Source: a virus | Length of the DNA stretch: 64,000 nucleotides | IMG/VR virus record: IMGVR_UViG_3300007554_000005 | Coordinates: 1-64,000 of that record | Reading direction: 5' to 3' (one strand) | In this document: piece by piece, positions 35,464 through 46,720 of the stretch | Numbering within the stretch: position 1 is the stretch's first letter | Layout: each line of letters starts with the position of its first letter | The notes under the pieces: model-generated | Seen by the model: only the letters and a program-made list of their open reading frames with translations | Told to the model about the DNA's origin: nothing | Database searches by the model: none | Program-made: the position numbers and the translations under genes

Positions 35464-35747
35464 TGGCACGTCGTAATAAAGCAGTAGTAGCCCCAAGTCA
35501 CTTTGTTACAGAGCCCTACATGGAGCTAGATGGTTTTCCAATTAACGCAGGAGACACCATCAAAGTAAAGGGTGAGTATGGCACCAAGTTTAAGTTTGTA
35601 GGAGTTACTACCAATGAGCTTACTGGATCGCAGTGGGTAGACTGCTTTGAGATTTTTAGAGGAAAGGCACAGCAGTTCCGTGCATTTAAGGAGGACCGTA
35701 TCAAGCGTGTGCCTCAGAGGGGAAAGAGGGCCAAGCGTGTCAATTGA
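35463..35747 (+). CDS. Small SH3-like conserved actinophage protein (DUF7246-like)
   Basis: The 94-residue product, from the ATG overlapping the preceding stop, is basic and beta-rich. 'AGDTIKVKGEYGTKFKFVG' and 'GSQWVDCFEIFRGKAQQFRAF' resemble a small actinophage family that I know as DUF7246; the match is from memory and not certain. It sits just before the terminase genes and may bind DNA. Confidence 0.5.
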   Translation: MARRNKAVVAPSHFVTEPYMELDGFPINAGDTIKVKGEYGTKFKFVGVTTNELTGSQWVDCFEIFRGKAQQFRAFKEDRIKRVPQRGKRAKRVN

Positions 35748-36270
35748 GGACCTAACAGTAGAGCACCTAGATCAAGTAAATAGAGTTGTTGAAAAGTACC
35801 TAGCAGGAACACCAGAAACACAGATCTCCAAAGAGCTTGCAATTCCTAGGCAGAAGGTTGTTGGCTATATCAATGAGTGGCGTGCAATGGCTTCCGACAA
35901 TGCTGCAATTAGAGCCAGAGCCAAAGAGGCTTTAGTAGGTGCAGACACACACTATAGCAAGCTAATCCAAAAAGCCTATGAGGTAATGGACGAAGCCACA
36001 ACAACTGCAGACCTAAGGTCTAAGAACTCTGCAATCAAGTTGGTCATGGACCTCGAGCGTACCAGGATTGATATGCTTCAAAAAGCTGGCCTTCTTGAGA
36101 ACAAGGAGTTGGCGGAAGAGATGATGCAGATTGAAGAGCGTCAGCAGGCCCTCATCCTAATCCTTAAAGAGATTGCTGCAGAGCACCCCGAGATTCGGGA
36201 TAAGATTATGAGAAGACTGTCTGATGCAACCAAGCCTGGAGAAACAATCACAGTAGTGAGCGGTGAGTAA
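35737..36270 (+). CDS. Terminase small subunit
   Basis: GTG 35737 is taken as start because it overlaps the previous stop and lies after AAAGAGG; an upstream ATG would run deep into the previous gene. The 177-residue protein has an N-terminal helix-turn-helix ('TPETQISKELAIPRQKVVGYI'), a long helical middle and a C-terminal coiled coil ('ELAEEMMQIEERQQALI'). It overlaps the large terminase gene (TAATG). Small terminases recognise the packaging site on phage DNA. No cos or pac signature was recognised around it. Confidence 0.7.
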   Translation: MSIEDLTVEHLDQVNRVVEKYLAGTPETQISKELAIPRQKVVGYINEWRAMASDNAAIRARAKEALVGADTHYSKLIQKAYEVMDEATTTADLRSKNSAIKLVMDLERTRIDMLQKAGLLENKELAEEMMQIEERQQALILILKEIAAEHPEIRDKIMRRLSDATKPGETITVVSGE

Positions 36271-38045
36271 TGTTTGATGATTTTCTAGATGCACTTAAGT
36301 CTGATGCTTTTGCAGAGATTCCTGTAGATGCAAAGACCTTTGTAGAGGGTGAAGACTACCTTGGACAGCCACCACTATCTCAGGTACAGTACGATATCGT
36401 TGAGGCAATGAGCCAGATCTACAAGCAAGAAGATCTAGAAGACATTATGGGTGCCGAGGAAGGTGCCAAGTACTACAAGAAGTATACTAAGAATGAAGTA
36501 ATTTTGCAGCTTGGCAAGGGTAGTGGTAAAGACTTTACATCTACTGTAGCATGTAGCTACATCGTATACAAGCTGCTATGCCTTAAAGACCCAGCGAGAT
36601 ACTTCGGAAAGCCTTCTGGTGACGCCATTGATATCATCAACGTTGCTATCAACGCACAGCAGGCAAAGAACGTTTTCTTTAAGGGCTTCAAGTCCAAGAT
36701 TGAAAGGTCTCCATGGTTTGCAGGCAAGTATTATGCCAAGGCAGACAGCATTGAGTTTGATCACGCTATCACAGTATACTCTGGTCACTCAGAGCGAGAA
36801 TCTCACGAGGGTCTAAACCTTATACTAGCAGTTCTAGACGAGATTTCTGGATTTGCTCAGGAGGTTGGCACTGGTAATGACCAGGGCAAAACAGCAGATA
36901 ACATCTACAAAGCTTTCCGTGCCTCTGTAGATTCTCGTTTCCCAGATCTCGGCAAGGTTGCATTGCTATCATTCCCACGTTTCCCTGGCGACTTTATTTC
37001 TCAGCGGTATGACGATGTTATTGCAGACAAAGAGGTGATAACCAAGACTCATAAGTTTGTTATGAATCCAGACCTACCAGAGGATGCAGATGGTAACAGT
37101 CTGGAAATTAGCTGGGATGAAGATACTATCGTAAACTATAAGTATCCAGGAGTGTTTGCACTAAAGAGGCCAACCTGGATTGTCAACCCTACAAGAAAGG
37201 TTGATGACTTTAAGCTAGCATTCTATACAGATATGGGCGATGCTATGCAACGCTTTGCCTGTGTGCCAACCTTCGCATCTGATGCATTCTTTAAGCAGCG
37301 TGACAAGGTAAGAGCGTGTATGACAGTAAGAAATCCTATTGATAGCTCTAAGAGGTTCGACGAAACATTCAAACCAGATCCAGACAAAGTTTACTATGTC
37401 CACGCAGACCTTGCTCAGAAGCATGACAAGTGTGCCGTAGCAATTGCCCACGTAGAGAAGTGGGTATCTGTTCAGGTAATGAAAGACTATGAGCAGGTAG
37501 TGCCAATGGTAGTCGTAGATGCCGTAGTATACTGGGAGCCAAGGGTTGAGGGGCCAGTTAACCTTTCAGAAGTTAAGCAGTGGATTCAGAATTTACGTCG
37601 CCAAGGATTTAACGTCGGAATGGTATCCTTCGACCGCTGGCAGTCATTCGATATTCAGAATGAGCTAAAGGCTGTGGGAATGAGAACTGAAACGGTATCG
37701 GTCGCCAAGAAGCACTACGAAGATATGGCTATGCTTGTTTACGAAGAGCGTCTAGCTATGCCAGCAATTGAGCTACTGTTTGAGGAGCTAACAGAGCTTA
37801 AGATTGTAAAGCAGAACCGTGTGGACCACCCCAGAAAGCTATCTAAGGACCTTGCAGATGCGGTGTGTGGTGCAGTCTTTGGAGCAATCTCTCATACTCC
37901 CAAAAACGTTAACCAGGAAGTAGAGATTCACACTTTCAGGGATAGGCCAAAAGATCCACTTGAAGATAATTCTAAAAACGTGATACAATATAAACCCAGT
38001 AAAGAAAAGATTGAGGATTATCTATCCCAATTTGAGGTCATATAG
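36270..38045 (+). CDS. Terminase large subunit
   Basis: The 591-residue product has an ATPase domain with a Walker A-like 'LGKGSGKD' (81-88) and Walker B plus catalytic Glu 'ILAVLDEISG' (Asp190, Glu191). The C-terminal part contains 'YYVHADLAQKHDKCAVAIAH' and 'LSKDLADAVCGAVFGA', fitting the RNase H-like headful/cos nuclease. It would pump DNA into the prohead. It lies about 34 kb downstream of the capsid gene instead of next to portal and capsid, an unusual order unless the genome is circularly permuted and portal lies upstream of the window. Confidence 0.92.
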   Translation: MFDDFLDALKSDAFAEIPVDAKTFVEGEDYLGQPPLSQVQYDIVEAMSQIYKQEDLEDIMGAEEGAKYYKKYTKNEVILQLGKGSGKDFTSTVACSYIVYKLLCLKDPARYFGKPSGDAIDIINVAINAQQAKNVFFKGFKSKIERSPWFAGKYYAKADSIEFDHAITVYSGHSERESHEGLNLILAVLDEISGFAQEVGTGNDQGKTADNIYKAFRASVDSRFPDLGKVALLSFPRFPGDFISQRYDDVIADKEVITKTHKFVMNPDLPEDADGNSLEISWDEDTIVNYKYPGVFALKRPTWIVNPTRKVDDFKLAFYTDMGDAMQRFACVPTFASDAFFKQRDKVRACMTVRNPIDSSKRFDETFKPDPDKVYYVHADLAQKHDKCAVAIAHVEKWVSVQVMKDYEQVVPMVVVDAVVYWEPRVEGPVNLSEVKQWIQNLRRQGFNVGMVSFDRWQSFDIQNELKAVGMRTETVSVAKKHYEDMAMLVYEERLAMPAIELLFEELTELKIVKQNRVDHPRKLSKDLADAVCGAVFGAISHTPKNVNQEVEIHTFRDRPKDPLEDNSKNVIQYKPSKEKIEDYLSQFEVI

Positions 38046-38059
38046 AAAGCGGTGTACTA

Positions 38060-38459
38060 ATGGTATTGCCAATTTCTATAGTCTACTTTTCCAATTACTC
38101 CGAGAACACTAAACGATTTGTAGAAAGGCTCACAGATGCAGGAATTCGTATTCCCACTCGTCCTAGCGACGCTCGGGGCTTCACTGTGGATGCTGAGTAT
38201 GTACTCGTTTTACCGACTTATGGTGGTGGCAATGAATCACCTGCTATCCCAAAGTCAGTAAAGGTATTTTTAAATAATCCTGCCAACAGGGATTTATTGC
38301 GTGGTGTCATAGGCACAGGCAACACAAACTTTGGCGAGCACTACTGTAAGGCAGCAGATATGATCTGCAATAAGACTGGTGTACCACTTATAGGACGTGT
38401 AGAAATTATGGGGACACCAGAAGACGTAGAAGAAATTACAAGGAGACTGGAGCTACTAT

Positions 38460-38473
<14 letters not shown>
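38060..38473 (+). CDS. nrdI: NrdI flavodoxin (class Ib ribonucleotide reductase activator)
   Basis: The 137-residue product begins '[17 protein letters not shown]', with the FMN-binding loop of NrdI, followed by '[11 protein letters not shown]' and '[19 protein letters not shown]', all typical of this family. NrdI supplies the oxidant that builds the dimanganese-tyrosyl cofactor in NrdF. Its gene overlaps nrdE by 14 bases, giving the classical nrdIEF order; nrdH is not in the window. Confidence 0.9.
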
Positions 38474-41524
<3,051 letters not shown>

Positions 41525-41542
41525 TTAAATAAGTTGGAATGG

Positions 41543-41571
41543 GGGGCATGGCTTAGGCTGTGCCCCTTTTT
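41543..41571 (+). terminator. Intrinsic terminator after nrdF
   Basis: GGGGCATGGC (41543-41552) pairs with GCTGTGCCCC (41557-41566) across a TTAG loop, a 10-bp stem with two G-U pairs. Five T follow. Confidence 0.92.
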
Positions 41572-41587
41572 CATTTATAAAGTCCAG

Positions 41588-41593
41588 TATAAT
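41588..41593 (+). promoter_or_regulatory. -10 box after nrdF terminator
   Basis: TATAAT occurs 17 bases after the terminator and about 40 bases before the next gene. No convincing -35 box is seen. Confidence 0.5.
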
Positions 41594-41633
41594 AGTATTA
41601 GAATACATTCCCCAGCTACCCCAAAACTAGGAG

Positions 41634-43094
41634 ATGAGGTTAATTAACAGATTATTTAAGCTTTCATTGTCAGCACTGTTAGCTCTTTTCGTAGTGCTTC
41701 TTTTTCCTATTTCAGCAAGTGCTAACCACCCCAACACGCCTACTAACCTATCCGCATCTGTATCTTCAGAGCGTAATATTACAATAACTTGGACCCAGGC
41801 AGCAGCTGTAGAAGGGCAATATAAACCAGAAAGATATGCCATTGGATTTGGCATGAACAGTAGCTGGCCATACGGAGTTGCAACAGGCAATGTTGGCGGA
41901 GCTAACTCTCTTAACACCACGTACACTTTTACCTGTAACTATCTTAAGCAGGTATTTCAATTGGATGATTGTGTGGGTAGTTTTAATTTTAAAGTTAGGG
42001 CTGACAATGACACTAACTCAGTCTACTCTGGTTGGTCTACAGCGGTATCCGTAACTTTAACCACACCAGTTGTATCACAAGCAGAGTACGATGCTCTTAA
42101 TGCTCAGTACCAAGCCTTACAGACTAATTACAATCAGCTTAAGTCAAGTTATGATAGCTTGCAGGCATCTTACGATGAGCTAAAAACAGCCTATATTAAT
42201 TATCAAGACAGTGCAAAGGCACAGATTGAACAAGATCAAATAACAATTGCTGGATATATCAAGAAGGTGGACTCGCTTACTGAGAGCCTTGCGACCAAGT
42301 CTGCAGAGCTAGAAGATAAAGTAAAGGAACTTGCTACAGCACAAGAATCAATTGCCACCCTTAAGGCTGACCTGGAAGATGCAAACTTTAAGCTGGGAAT
42401 TGCAGAAGATAATTTTGCTACAGTTAGCAAAGAGCTAAAAGACGCACTAACTAGTCTGGCTAAAAGCAAGTCTGACTACGAGCTAGAGAAGGCTAAGTCC
42501 GCTGATCTTGGCAAACAGCTTGCAGCATCTAAGGCTAGGGTAGAAGAGCTTGAGGCAAAGCTAGCAGATGTAACCAAGAGACTAGATGATATGACAGCTA
42601 AGCAAGGATCTACTCAAAAAGAGCTAGAGGCAGCGAGAGCGACCATAGAAAGCCTAAAGGCCCAGCTTACAGCTGCCAATGCAACCATAGACGAGCAGAA
42701 GAAAAAGATAGAAGATTTACAGGCTATTCTAAATAACCCAAAGGCTGAGCAAAATCTAGCTTTGGCAGAAGAGGTTAAAGAAATTGCAATGGCAAAATTT
42801 CAAACTTCAGAAAAAGATTCAGAAGAATACCTGGTGGCTCTGGAGCTGCTAGCAGTTGCAGCAGAAGCAGATGACCCAGACTTGGCAGAAGAAATTGCTG
42901 TGATACCAGTCGTGGGTGCAGTAGCTGAACAGGTGCTAGAGGTTATGAACAACCTGGGAAATATTGGTGCTGACATTGCACCAGAACAGCGAGAGCGAGC
43001 AGAAGAGATTGTTGTTGCATCTGTTATTGCAGGAAATGTTGCAGCATCGGCAGGAGCATCCGCAGCTAGTGGAGCAAGGAGGAAAGTAGAGTGA
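41634..43094 (+). CDS. Secreted fibronectin-III / coiled-coil protein
   Basis: The 486-residue product starts with a clear secretion signal: basic 'MRLINRLFKL', a hydrophobic core and a likely cut after 'PISASA' (about residue 30). Residues 33-142 look like a fibronectin type III domain ('TPTNLSASVSSERNITITW'). Residues about 145-360 are a long heptad coiled coil rich in Lys, Glu, Ala and Leu. A helical Ala/Glu-rich end follows ('VASVIAGNVAASAGASAAS'). AGGAG abuts the start codon, an unusually short spacing. A membrane protein gene overlaps its stop. It is probably exported by the host Sec path; a role in lysis or surface change is inference. Confidence 0.7.
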   Translation: MRLINRLFKLSLSALLALFVVLLFPISASANHPNTPTNLSASVSSERNITITWTQAAAVEGQYKPERYAIGFGMNSSWPYGVATGNVGGANSLNTTYTFTCNYLKQVFQLDDCVGSFNFKVRADNDTNSVYSGWSTAVSVTLTTPVVSQAEYDALNAQYQALQTNYNQLKSSYDSLQASYDELKTAYINYQDSAKAQIEQDQITIAGYIKKVDSLTESLATKSAELEDKVKELATAQESIATLKADLEDANFKLGIAEDNFATVSKELKDALTSLAKSKSDYELEKAKSADLGKQLAASKARVEELEAKLADVTKRLDDMTAKQGSTQKELEAARATIESLKAQLTAANATIDEQKKKIEDLQAILNNPKAEQNLALAEEVKEIAMAKFQTSEKDSEEYLVALELLAVAAEADDPDLAEEIAVIPVVGAVAEQVLEVMNNLGNIGADIAPEQRERAEEIVVASVIAGNVAASAGASAASGARRKVE

Positions 43095-43291
43095 AAAAGT
43101 TTATTAAAAAGATTTTCACAGGCATCAAAAATGTATTTGCTGACGTAGTAGCAGAGTCTTGGACCCTGGTAGGTATGTTTGTAGCTTGGATTGTTCTTGA
43201 AGGATCTGCCAGAGAAATGACTGGTTACGTAATCCTTGGAACTCTAGCACTGTGGATTATAACTTTTAGGCTTAGAAACCCTAAAGAATAA
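43091..43291 (+). CDS. Small membrane protein, holin-like
   Basis: This 66-residue product overlaps the preceding stop (GTGA). After a basic N terminus it has two hydrophobic segments, about 26-38 ('LVGMFVAWIVLEG') and 45-59 ('GYVILGTLALWIITF'), and ends with a basic tail. Size and topology suit a holin or an accessory lysis protein, as does the following membrane protein, but no family was recognised. Confidence 0.55.
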   Translation: MKKFIKKIFTGIKNVFADVVAESWTLVGMFVAWIVLEGSAREMTGYVILGTLALWIITFRLRNPKE

Positions 43292-43302
43292 AGGAGGAAA
43301 GT

Positions 43303-43569
43303 ATGAACGAAGGAATGGGAACCGACAAGTCTGCTATGGCAAAAAATATAGCAAAAAGGATTACCGCCGTTTTTGTTGCGTCTGGCCTTAGCGTTTTGGG
43401 TGCAGGAGCCATTGTAGGCGTTGACGTAATACAGGCCGTTCTAATGGCTGGTATTCTAGGAGTAGCAAGCGTAATTGAAAAACTTGCCAGGTCGTTTATT
43501 GATGACGGCAAGCTTACTATGGATGAAGTTGACGAGGCATTTTCAAAAGTAGATAAGAACCAGGAGTAA
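43303..43569 (+). CDS. Membrane protein with EF-hand-like tail (putative holin)
   Basis: The 88-residue product has hydrophobic segments at about 21-40 and 43-60, then 'FIDDGKLTMDEVDEAF', an EF-hand-like loop and helix in the C-terminal tail. Small two-helix membrane proteins with such a tail occur in actinophage lysis regions. AAGGAGG precedes the ATG by 7 bases. It may form the membrane lesion for lysis, though the endolysin gene is 10 kb away. Confidence 0.55.
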   Translation: MNEGMGTDKSAMAKNIAKRITAVFVASGLSVLGAGAIVGVDVIQAVLMAGILGVASVIEKLARSFIDDGKLTMDEVDEAFSKVDKNQE

Positions 43570-43597
43570 TCCTATAGACACGCATCTGTTTATGGTG

Positions 43598-43603
43598 TAT
43601 AAT
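43598..43603 (+). promoter_or_regulatory. -10 box TATAAT
   Basis: It lies in the 77-base gap before the oxygenase gene at 43647. No clear -35 partner is seen. Confidence 0.45.
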
Positions 43604-43646
43604 ATTCATTAGGATATTTTTTTGTACTTTAGAAAGAGAGCGTAAC

Positions 43647-44372
43647 TTGAAAGACAATGATGAAGATGGTGCCAATTTCCCAGAGAGCTGGGACTTTGAC
43701 AGGGACTCAAAGCCACAGAAGTTCTTTGAAAGATTCTTGGACAATGACCTTGATTACGTTTCGGATAGGCTAAAGCTAGAGTATTCTAGAATTGAAAAAC
43801 TAGAGATGCACGGAATACTTCCGCACGACGATGATAAGGATATCTTTACTTATTCTAAGTCATTGTCTACTCATAAGTCTAGGGAGTATAATGCGTTTCA
43901 GATGTACTACCCATTTATGCATGAGCTTTTCTCTGCAGTTGTAGATATGACACGTGAGGCTTGCGAGTACTACGAAATTGACTATAACTCTGAGCAGTGG
44001 ATGGCACAGGCATGGTTTAACATTAATAGCCGTGAAAAGGGTGCAAAGCTAGAGTGGCATGATCACCTAGACAAGAACATCAAGGTGCCAGCCTTCCATG
44101 GCTACTATTCAGTAAATGCTGAGCCCTCTACAACTCACTATGATGTAAATGGTGAGATGAAGGTTAATGACAACAAAAATAATCGTGCCGTAATGTCTAT
44201 GGTTGGCTACCAGCATGCTATGGGTCCATGGGAATGGGAAGGCGAAAGGATTACCATCGCCTATGACGTTATTCCTCTAAAGATTATGACCCAAGAAGCA
44301 TTCTTAGATGCAGACATGAAAGACGAGCCATTCTGGGAGCAGCACTACTTCCCACTTCCTAAAATCTATTGA
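43647..44372 (+). CDS. 2-oxoglutarate/Fe(II) oxygenase
   Basis: The 241-residue product starts at TTG after AAAGAGAG. It contains 'LEWHDHLDKN', giving His140-x-Asp142, a strand 'GYYSVNAEPSTTHY', and a distal His190 ('GYQHAMGPW') with Arg201 11 residues later, the full HxD...H...R set. The general pattern, with Trp before the metal site, resembles the putative oxygenases frequent in cyanophages. The final codons overlap the -35 box of the next gene's promoter. The substrate is unknown. Confidence 0.75.
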   Translation: MKDNDEDGANFPESWDFDRDSKPQKFFERFLDNDLDYVSDRLKLEYSRIEKLEMHGILPHDDDKDIFTYSKSLSTHKSREYNAFQMYYPFMHELFSAVVDMTREACEYYEIDYNSEQWMAQAWFNINSREKGAKLEWHDHLDKNIKVPAFHGYYSVNAEPSTTHYDVNGEMKVNDNKNNRAVMSMVGYQHAMGPWEWEGERITIAYDVIPLKIMTQEAFLDADMKDEPFWEQHYFPLPKIY

Positions 44373-44397
44373 CAAATACTTCAAGATTGGGTATAAT
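44369..44397 (+). promoter_or_regulatory. Consensus sigma-70-type promoter, leaderless gene
   Basis: TTGACA (44369-44374), a 17-base spacer and TATAAT (44392-44397) form a textbook promoter. The -35 box overlaps the oxygenase TGA stop and the next ATG (44404) is 6 bases after the -10 box. Confidence 0.9.
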
Positions 44398-44403
44398 TTT
44401 AAC

Positions 44404-44574
44404 ATGAGAGAAGAAATGAATATTGGTCAGTGGGTTGACTACGGCATTGAAAAGGGATGGGTATCAGAACCTTTCTGCCACACTCACGACGGCGATCCGT
44501 ATATGACAGAAGAAGAGTCACAAGAGTGGGAAGATGGTGGGGACCCATGCATGCACGTATTAAAAATATTGTAG
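44404..44574 (+). CDS. Small acidic conserved actinophage protein
   Basis: The 56-residue product reads 'IGQWVDYGIEKGWVSEPFC', then 'THDGDPYMTEEESQEWEDG' and 'GDPCMHVLKI'. I recognise this as a small acidic family recurrent in actinophages, with two conserved cysteines, but I know no function. It is predicted to be leaderless from the best promoter in the window and overlaps the next gene by 28 bases. Confidence 0.75.
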   Translation: MREEMNIGQWVDYGIEKGWVSEPFCHTHDGDPYMTEEESQEWEDGGDPCMHVLKIL

Positions 44575-45770
44575 TATATTCTTTAATGGCAAGCATTCTT
44601 GCTGGCTGTGTCTCTATCCCAGAAGCAACTTCTACTGCGAGTCAAGAAATAGCTATTGAAGATGAAATGTCGGAGCAAGAGTATTTAGAACTTTTGCAAC
44701 GGGTTGCAGAAAATGACGCCTTAGAAAAGGAACTTCTGCAAAATGTTAGAGAGTCTGAGGAGCGATCAAGCTCGGAAAGTGCAGTTGCAGAAGAGACATC
44801 CACTCCCATAGCCAAAGATTCAGTATCTCAGGGCACGTCTGCGATCACACCTGAAGCATCAGAATTAAAGGAACAGCCTTCTGAGCCAGATAGGTCCATA
44901 GCGTTAAGGGCATACCAGGAAGTTGTCGGCAGCCTTAATAACTCCGCATATCCCGAAGAGAGTCAGGTCGTCACATCCGAGTCCATTGGCGATAGCTACA
45001 GGAATGAGCTTTACTCAGTTTTCGCCTTGTCAGTAGACGCCTGGGATGAGTATGTGGGTAATAATCCAAATCAAATTGGTGTCTTCTTTACTAATAGCTT
45101 AGAGGACCTTTCTTGGGCTGACGAAATGGTAAAGACCTATGGAGGTTATGGACCTGAAGGGGGCTGGGCAAATTATATTCTTAAAAGTAAGTACTGGTCT
45201 GGACCAGATTGCGGACCAGGTGATGCAACACCACGGGCGTTCTACTTATGTGTATCCTCTAATCCCTCAAGGAGTCAGTTGGCGGCACAAAGGGAAACAA
45301 TAATCCACGAGTACTTTCACATAGTACACATGCAAGTTGCTAAGACTTGGCAGCTTCCGATGTGGATAACTGAAGGTTCCGCTACCTACTTTGGCACAAC
45401 ACTCGGAGTAGGTAAAACGATTGCTGACAGGGCCACAACAAGGGCCACAGACTGGCTGACTGTCAACTATGGGTTTGGCTGGAACAACGTCATTAAAAAT
45501 ATTTCAAAAGAAGAATTTGTGCAAATCTTCATCGAACTTGAGTCATTGTCGACAAACACGACGCGATCAAAAATTGAGAAATATAATGCTTATATAACTG
45601 GAGGCCTGGCAGTCGAATATTTGATCGGGGTGCATGGCTATCAGGAGTTTATGACTTTTCTTTCAGACATAGCCTCTGGTATTACATGGCAAGAATCTTT
45701 TTCTAGGCACTACGGAGGCAGAGAAGCTTTCTATGATACAATGTATACATATTTAAACGAAATTTATTAA
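44547..45770 (+). CDS. Lipoprotein metallopeptidase (HExxH, gluzincin-like)
   Basis: The ATG at 44547 is chosen because it gives a perfect lipoprotein signal: 'MHARIKNIVVYSLMASILAGC' in essence, with lipobox Leu-Ala-Gly-Cys21; an upstream start would add 30 Arg-rich residues. A Ser/Glu-rich spacer follows (22-120). The catalytic part has 'HEYFH' (His254, Glu255, His258) and 'WITEGSATYFG' with Glu276 18 residues on, a gluzincin-type zinc site as in peptidase MA-like enzymes. The 407-residue protein should be anchored outside the infected cell. No virion genes are close, so a role in host surface change or superinfection exclusion is possible. Confidence 0.75.
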   Translation: MHARIKNIVVYSLMASILAGCVSIPEATSTASQEIAIEDEMSEQEYLELLQRVAENDALEKELLQNVRESEERSSSESAVAEETSTPIAKDSVSQGTSAITPEASELKEQPSEPDRSIALRAYQEVVGSLNNSAYPEESQVVTSESIGDSYRNELYSVFALSVDAWDEYVGNNPNQIGVFFTNSLEDLSWADEMVKTYGGYGPEGGWANYILKSKYWSGPDCGPGDATPRAFYLCVSSNPSRSQLAAQRETIIHEYFHIVHMQVAKTWQLPMWITEGSATYFGTTLGVGKTIADRATTRATDWLTVNYGFGWNNVIKNISKEEFVQIFIELESLSTNTTRSKIEKYNAYITGGLAVEYLIGVHGYQEFMTFLSDIASGITWQESFSRHYGGREAFYDTMYTYLNEIY

Positions 45771-45781
45771 ATGATGTATGA

Positions 45782-45853
45782 TCTCCCTTAGCTCAATGGC
45801 AGAGCAGAGAGCTGTTAACTCTAAGGTTCGTGGTTCGAGTCCACGAGGGAGAG
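45782..45853 (+). tRNA. tRNA-Asn (GTT)
   Basis: The 7-bp acceptor TCTCCCT/AGGGAGA is perfect, the D stem is GCTC/GAGC and the T arm CGTGG-TTCGAGT-CCACG. The anticodon loop CTGTTAA gives GTT. The outermost anticodon-stem pair is G-A. The discriminator is G and CCA is not encoded. Confidence 0.93.
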
Positions 45854-45857
45854 CTCA

Positions 45858-45931
45858 GGTCTGTTAGCTCAGTTGGTTAGAGCACCACCCTGTCACGGTG
45901 GGGGTCGTGGGTTCAAGTCCCATACAGATCG
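45858..45931 (+). tRNA. tRNA-Asp (GTC)
   Basis: Acceptor GGTCTGT pairs with ACAGATC (one G-U), the anticodon stem CCACC/GGTGG encloses CTGTCAC, anticodon GTC. The T stem GTGGG/CCCAT has one mismatch-like G-T pair. CCA is not encoded. Confidence 0.93.
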
Positions 45932-45946
45932 CTGGTAGAAATACCT

Positions 45947-46018
45947 GCCCCGATAGCTCAGTGGTAGAGCAACGCACTTGTAATGCGTAGGTCGTCAGTT
46001 CAATCCTGACTTGGGGCT
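45947..46018 (+). tRNA. tRNA-Thr (TGT)
   Basis: Acceptor GCCCCGA pairs with TTGGGGC (one G-U). The anticodon stem ACGCA/TGCGT encloses CTTGTAA, anticodon TGT reading ACA, a codon that is very common in this genome. The T arm is GTCAG-TTCAATC-CTGAC. CCA is not encoded. Confidence 0.93.
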
Positions 46019-46021
46019 CTT

Positions 46022-46720
46022 ATGGAAAAAGAAATGGTTAGTGATTCGCAGGGTGCACTTGCAGATAAGAACATCTGGTATACAACAAAAGATCCAGACT
46101 TTGTAGAGATAAGCCTAAGGTCTCTTGTACGCCCAAGTTGGCTAGACTATAGGCCAGTGTTGCAGGGTAGATATTCAAGTAGTGTCCTTAAACCACTAAG
46201 TAACTATGTAGAGAACATAGGTACTGAGCCTTCGATTGTCAGCATTATAGGGAATACAGTAAGGTTTAGGTTTTATCTTTATGCAGACATCTACCTTTTG
46301 GGTGAGAATGATAGTTTTTATAATGTAGATAGGACCTGGATGAGGCAATACTATCTTACAGACAAGCACCTCAATGATCCAGACAACCAATGTTTCGATG
46401 GAACGTTTAAGTTCTTTGTACCATGGTTTATAGAAGACAACCTAGAGGTTAGATATGAACAATGCAGCGATGTGGAGTCTCCAGTTTTAGTAGAGGCCAC
46501 TAATGACTTCTGGCATAAACCAGTTATCAATTCGGAGTCTATATCCAGACCCATGTTCTTGTCACCGCACTTTGTTTCTTTTAAATTTAAGAAATACGGT
46601 AGTCACATGGAGGATGACATTTTTGGAATACCAAGAAGGGGGGCACCAATCTTTGACATGGTAGCTTCAGTTAGTGATATAATGTTAAAGAGAATAAAGG
46701 AGCAGTATGCCCACAATTAG
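46022..46720 (+). CDS. Hypothetical protein of accessory module
   Basis: The 232-residue product begins 4 bases after the tRNA-Thr gene with no ribosome site, so its mRNA may be made by tRNA processing. It is rich in aromatic residues and beta strands ('TVRFRFYLYADIYLLGENDSF', in part; 'FKFFVPWFIEDNLEVRYEQC'). It overlaps the next gene by 14 bases. The middle faintly recalls the two 'WYK' proteins that follow, but no firm relation can be claimed. Confidence 0.55.
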   Translation: MEKEMVSDSQGALADKNIWYTTKDPDFVEISLRSLVRPSWLDYRPVLQGRYSSSVLKPLSNYVENIGTEPSIVSIIGNTVRFRFYLYADIYLLGENDSFYNVDRTWMRQYYLTDKHLNDPDNQCFDGTFKFFVPWFIEDNLEVRYEQCSDVESPVLVEATNDFWHKPVINSESISRPMFLSPHFVSFKFKKYGSHMEDDIFGIPRRGAPIFDMVASVSDIMLKRIKEQYAHN

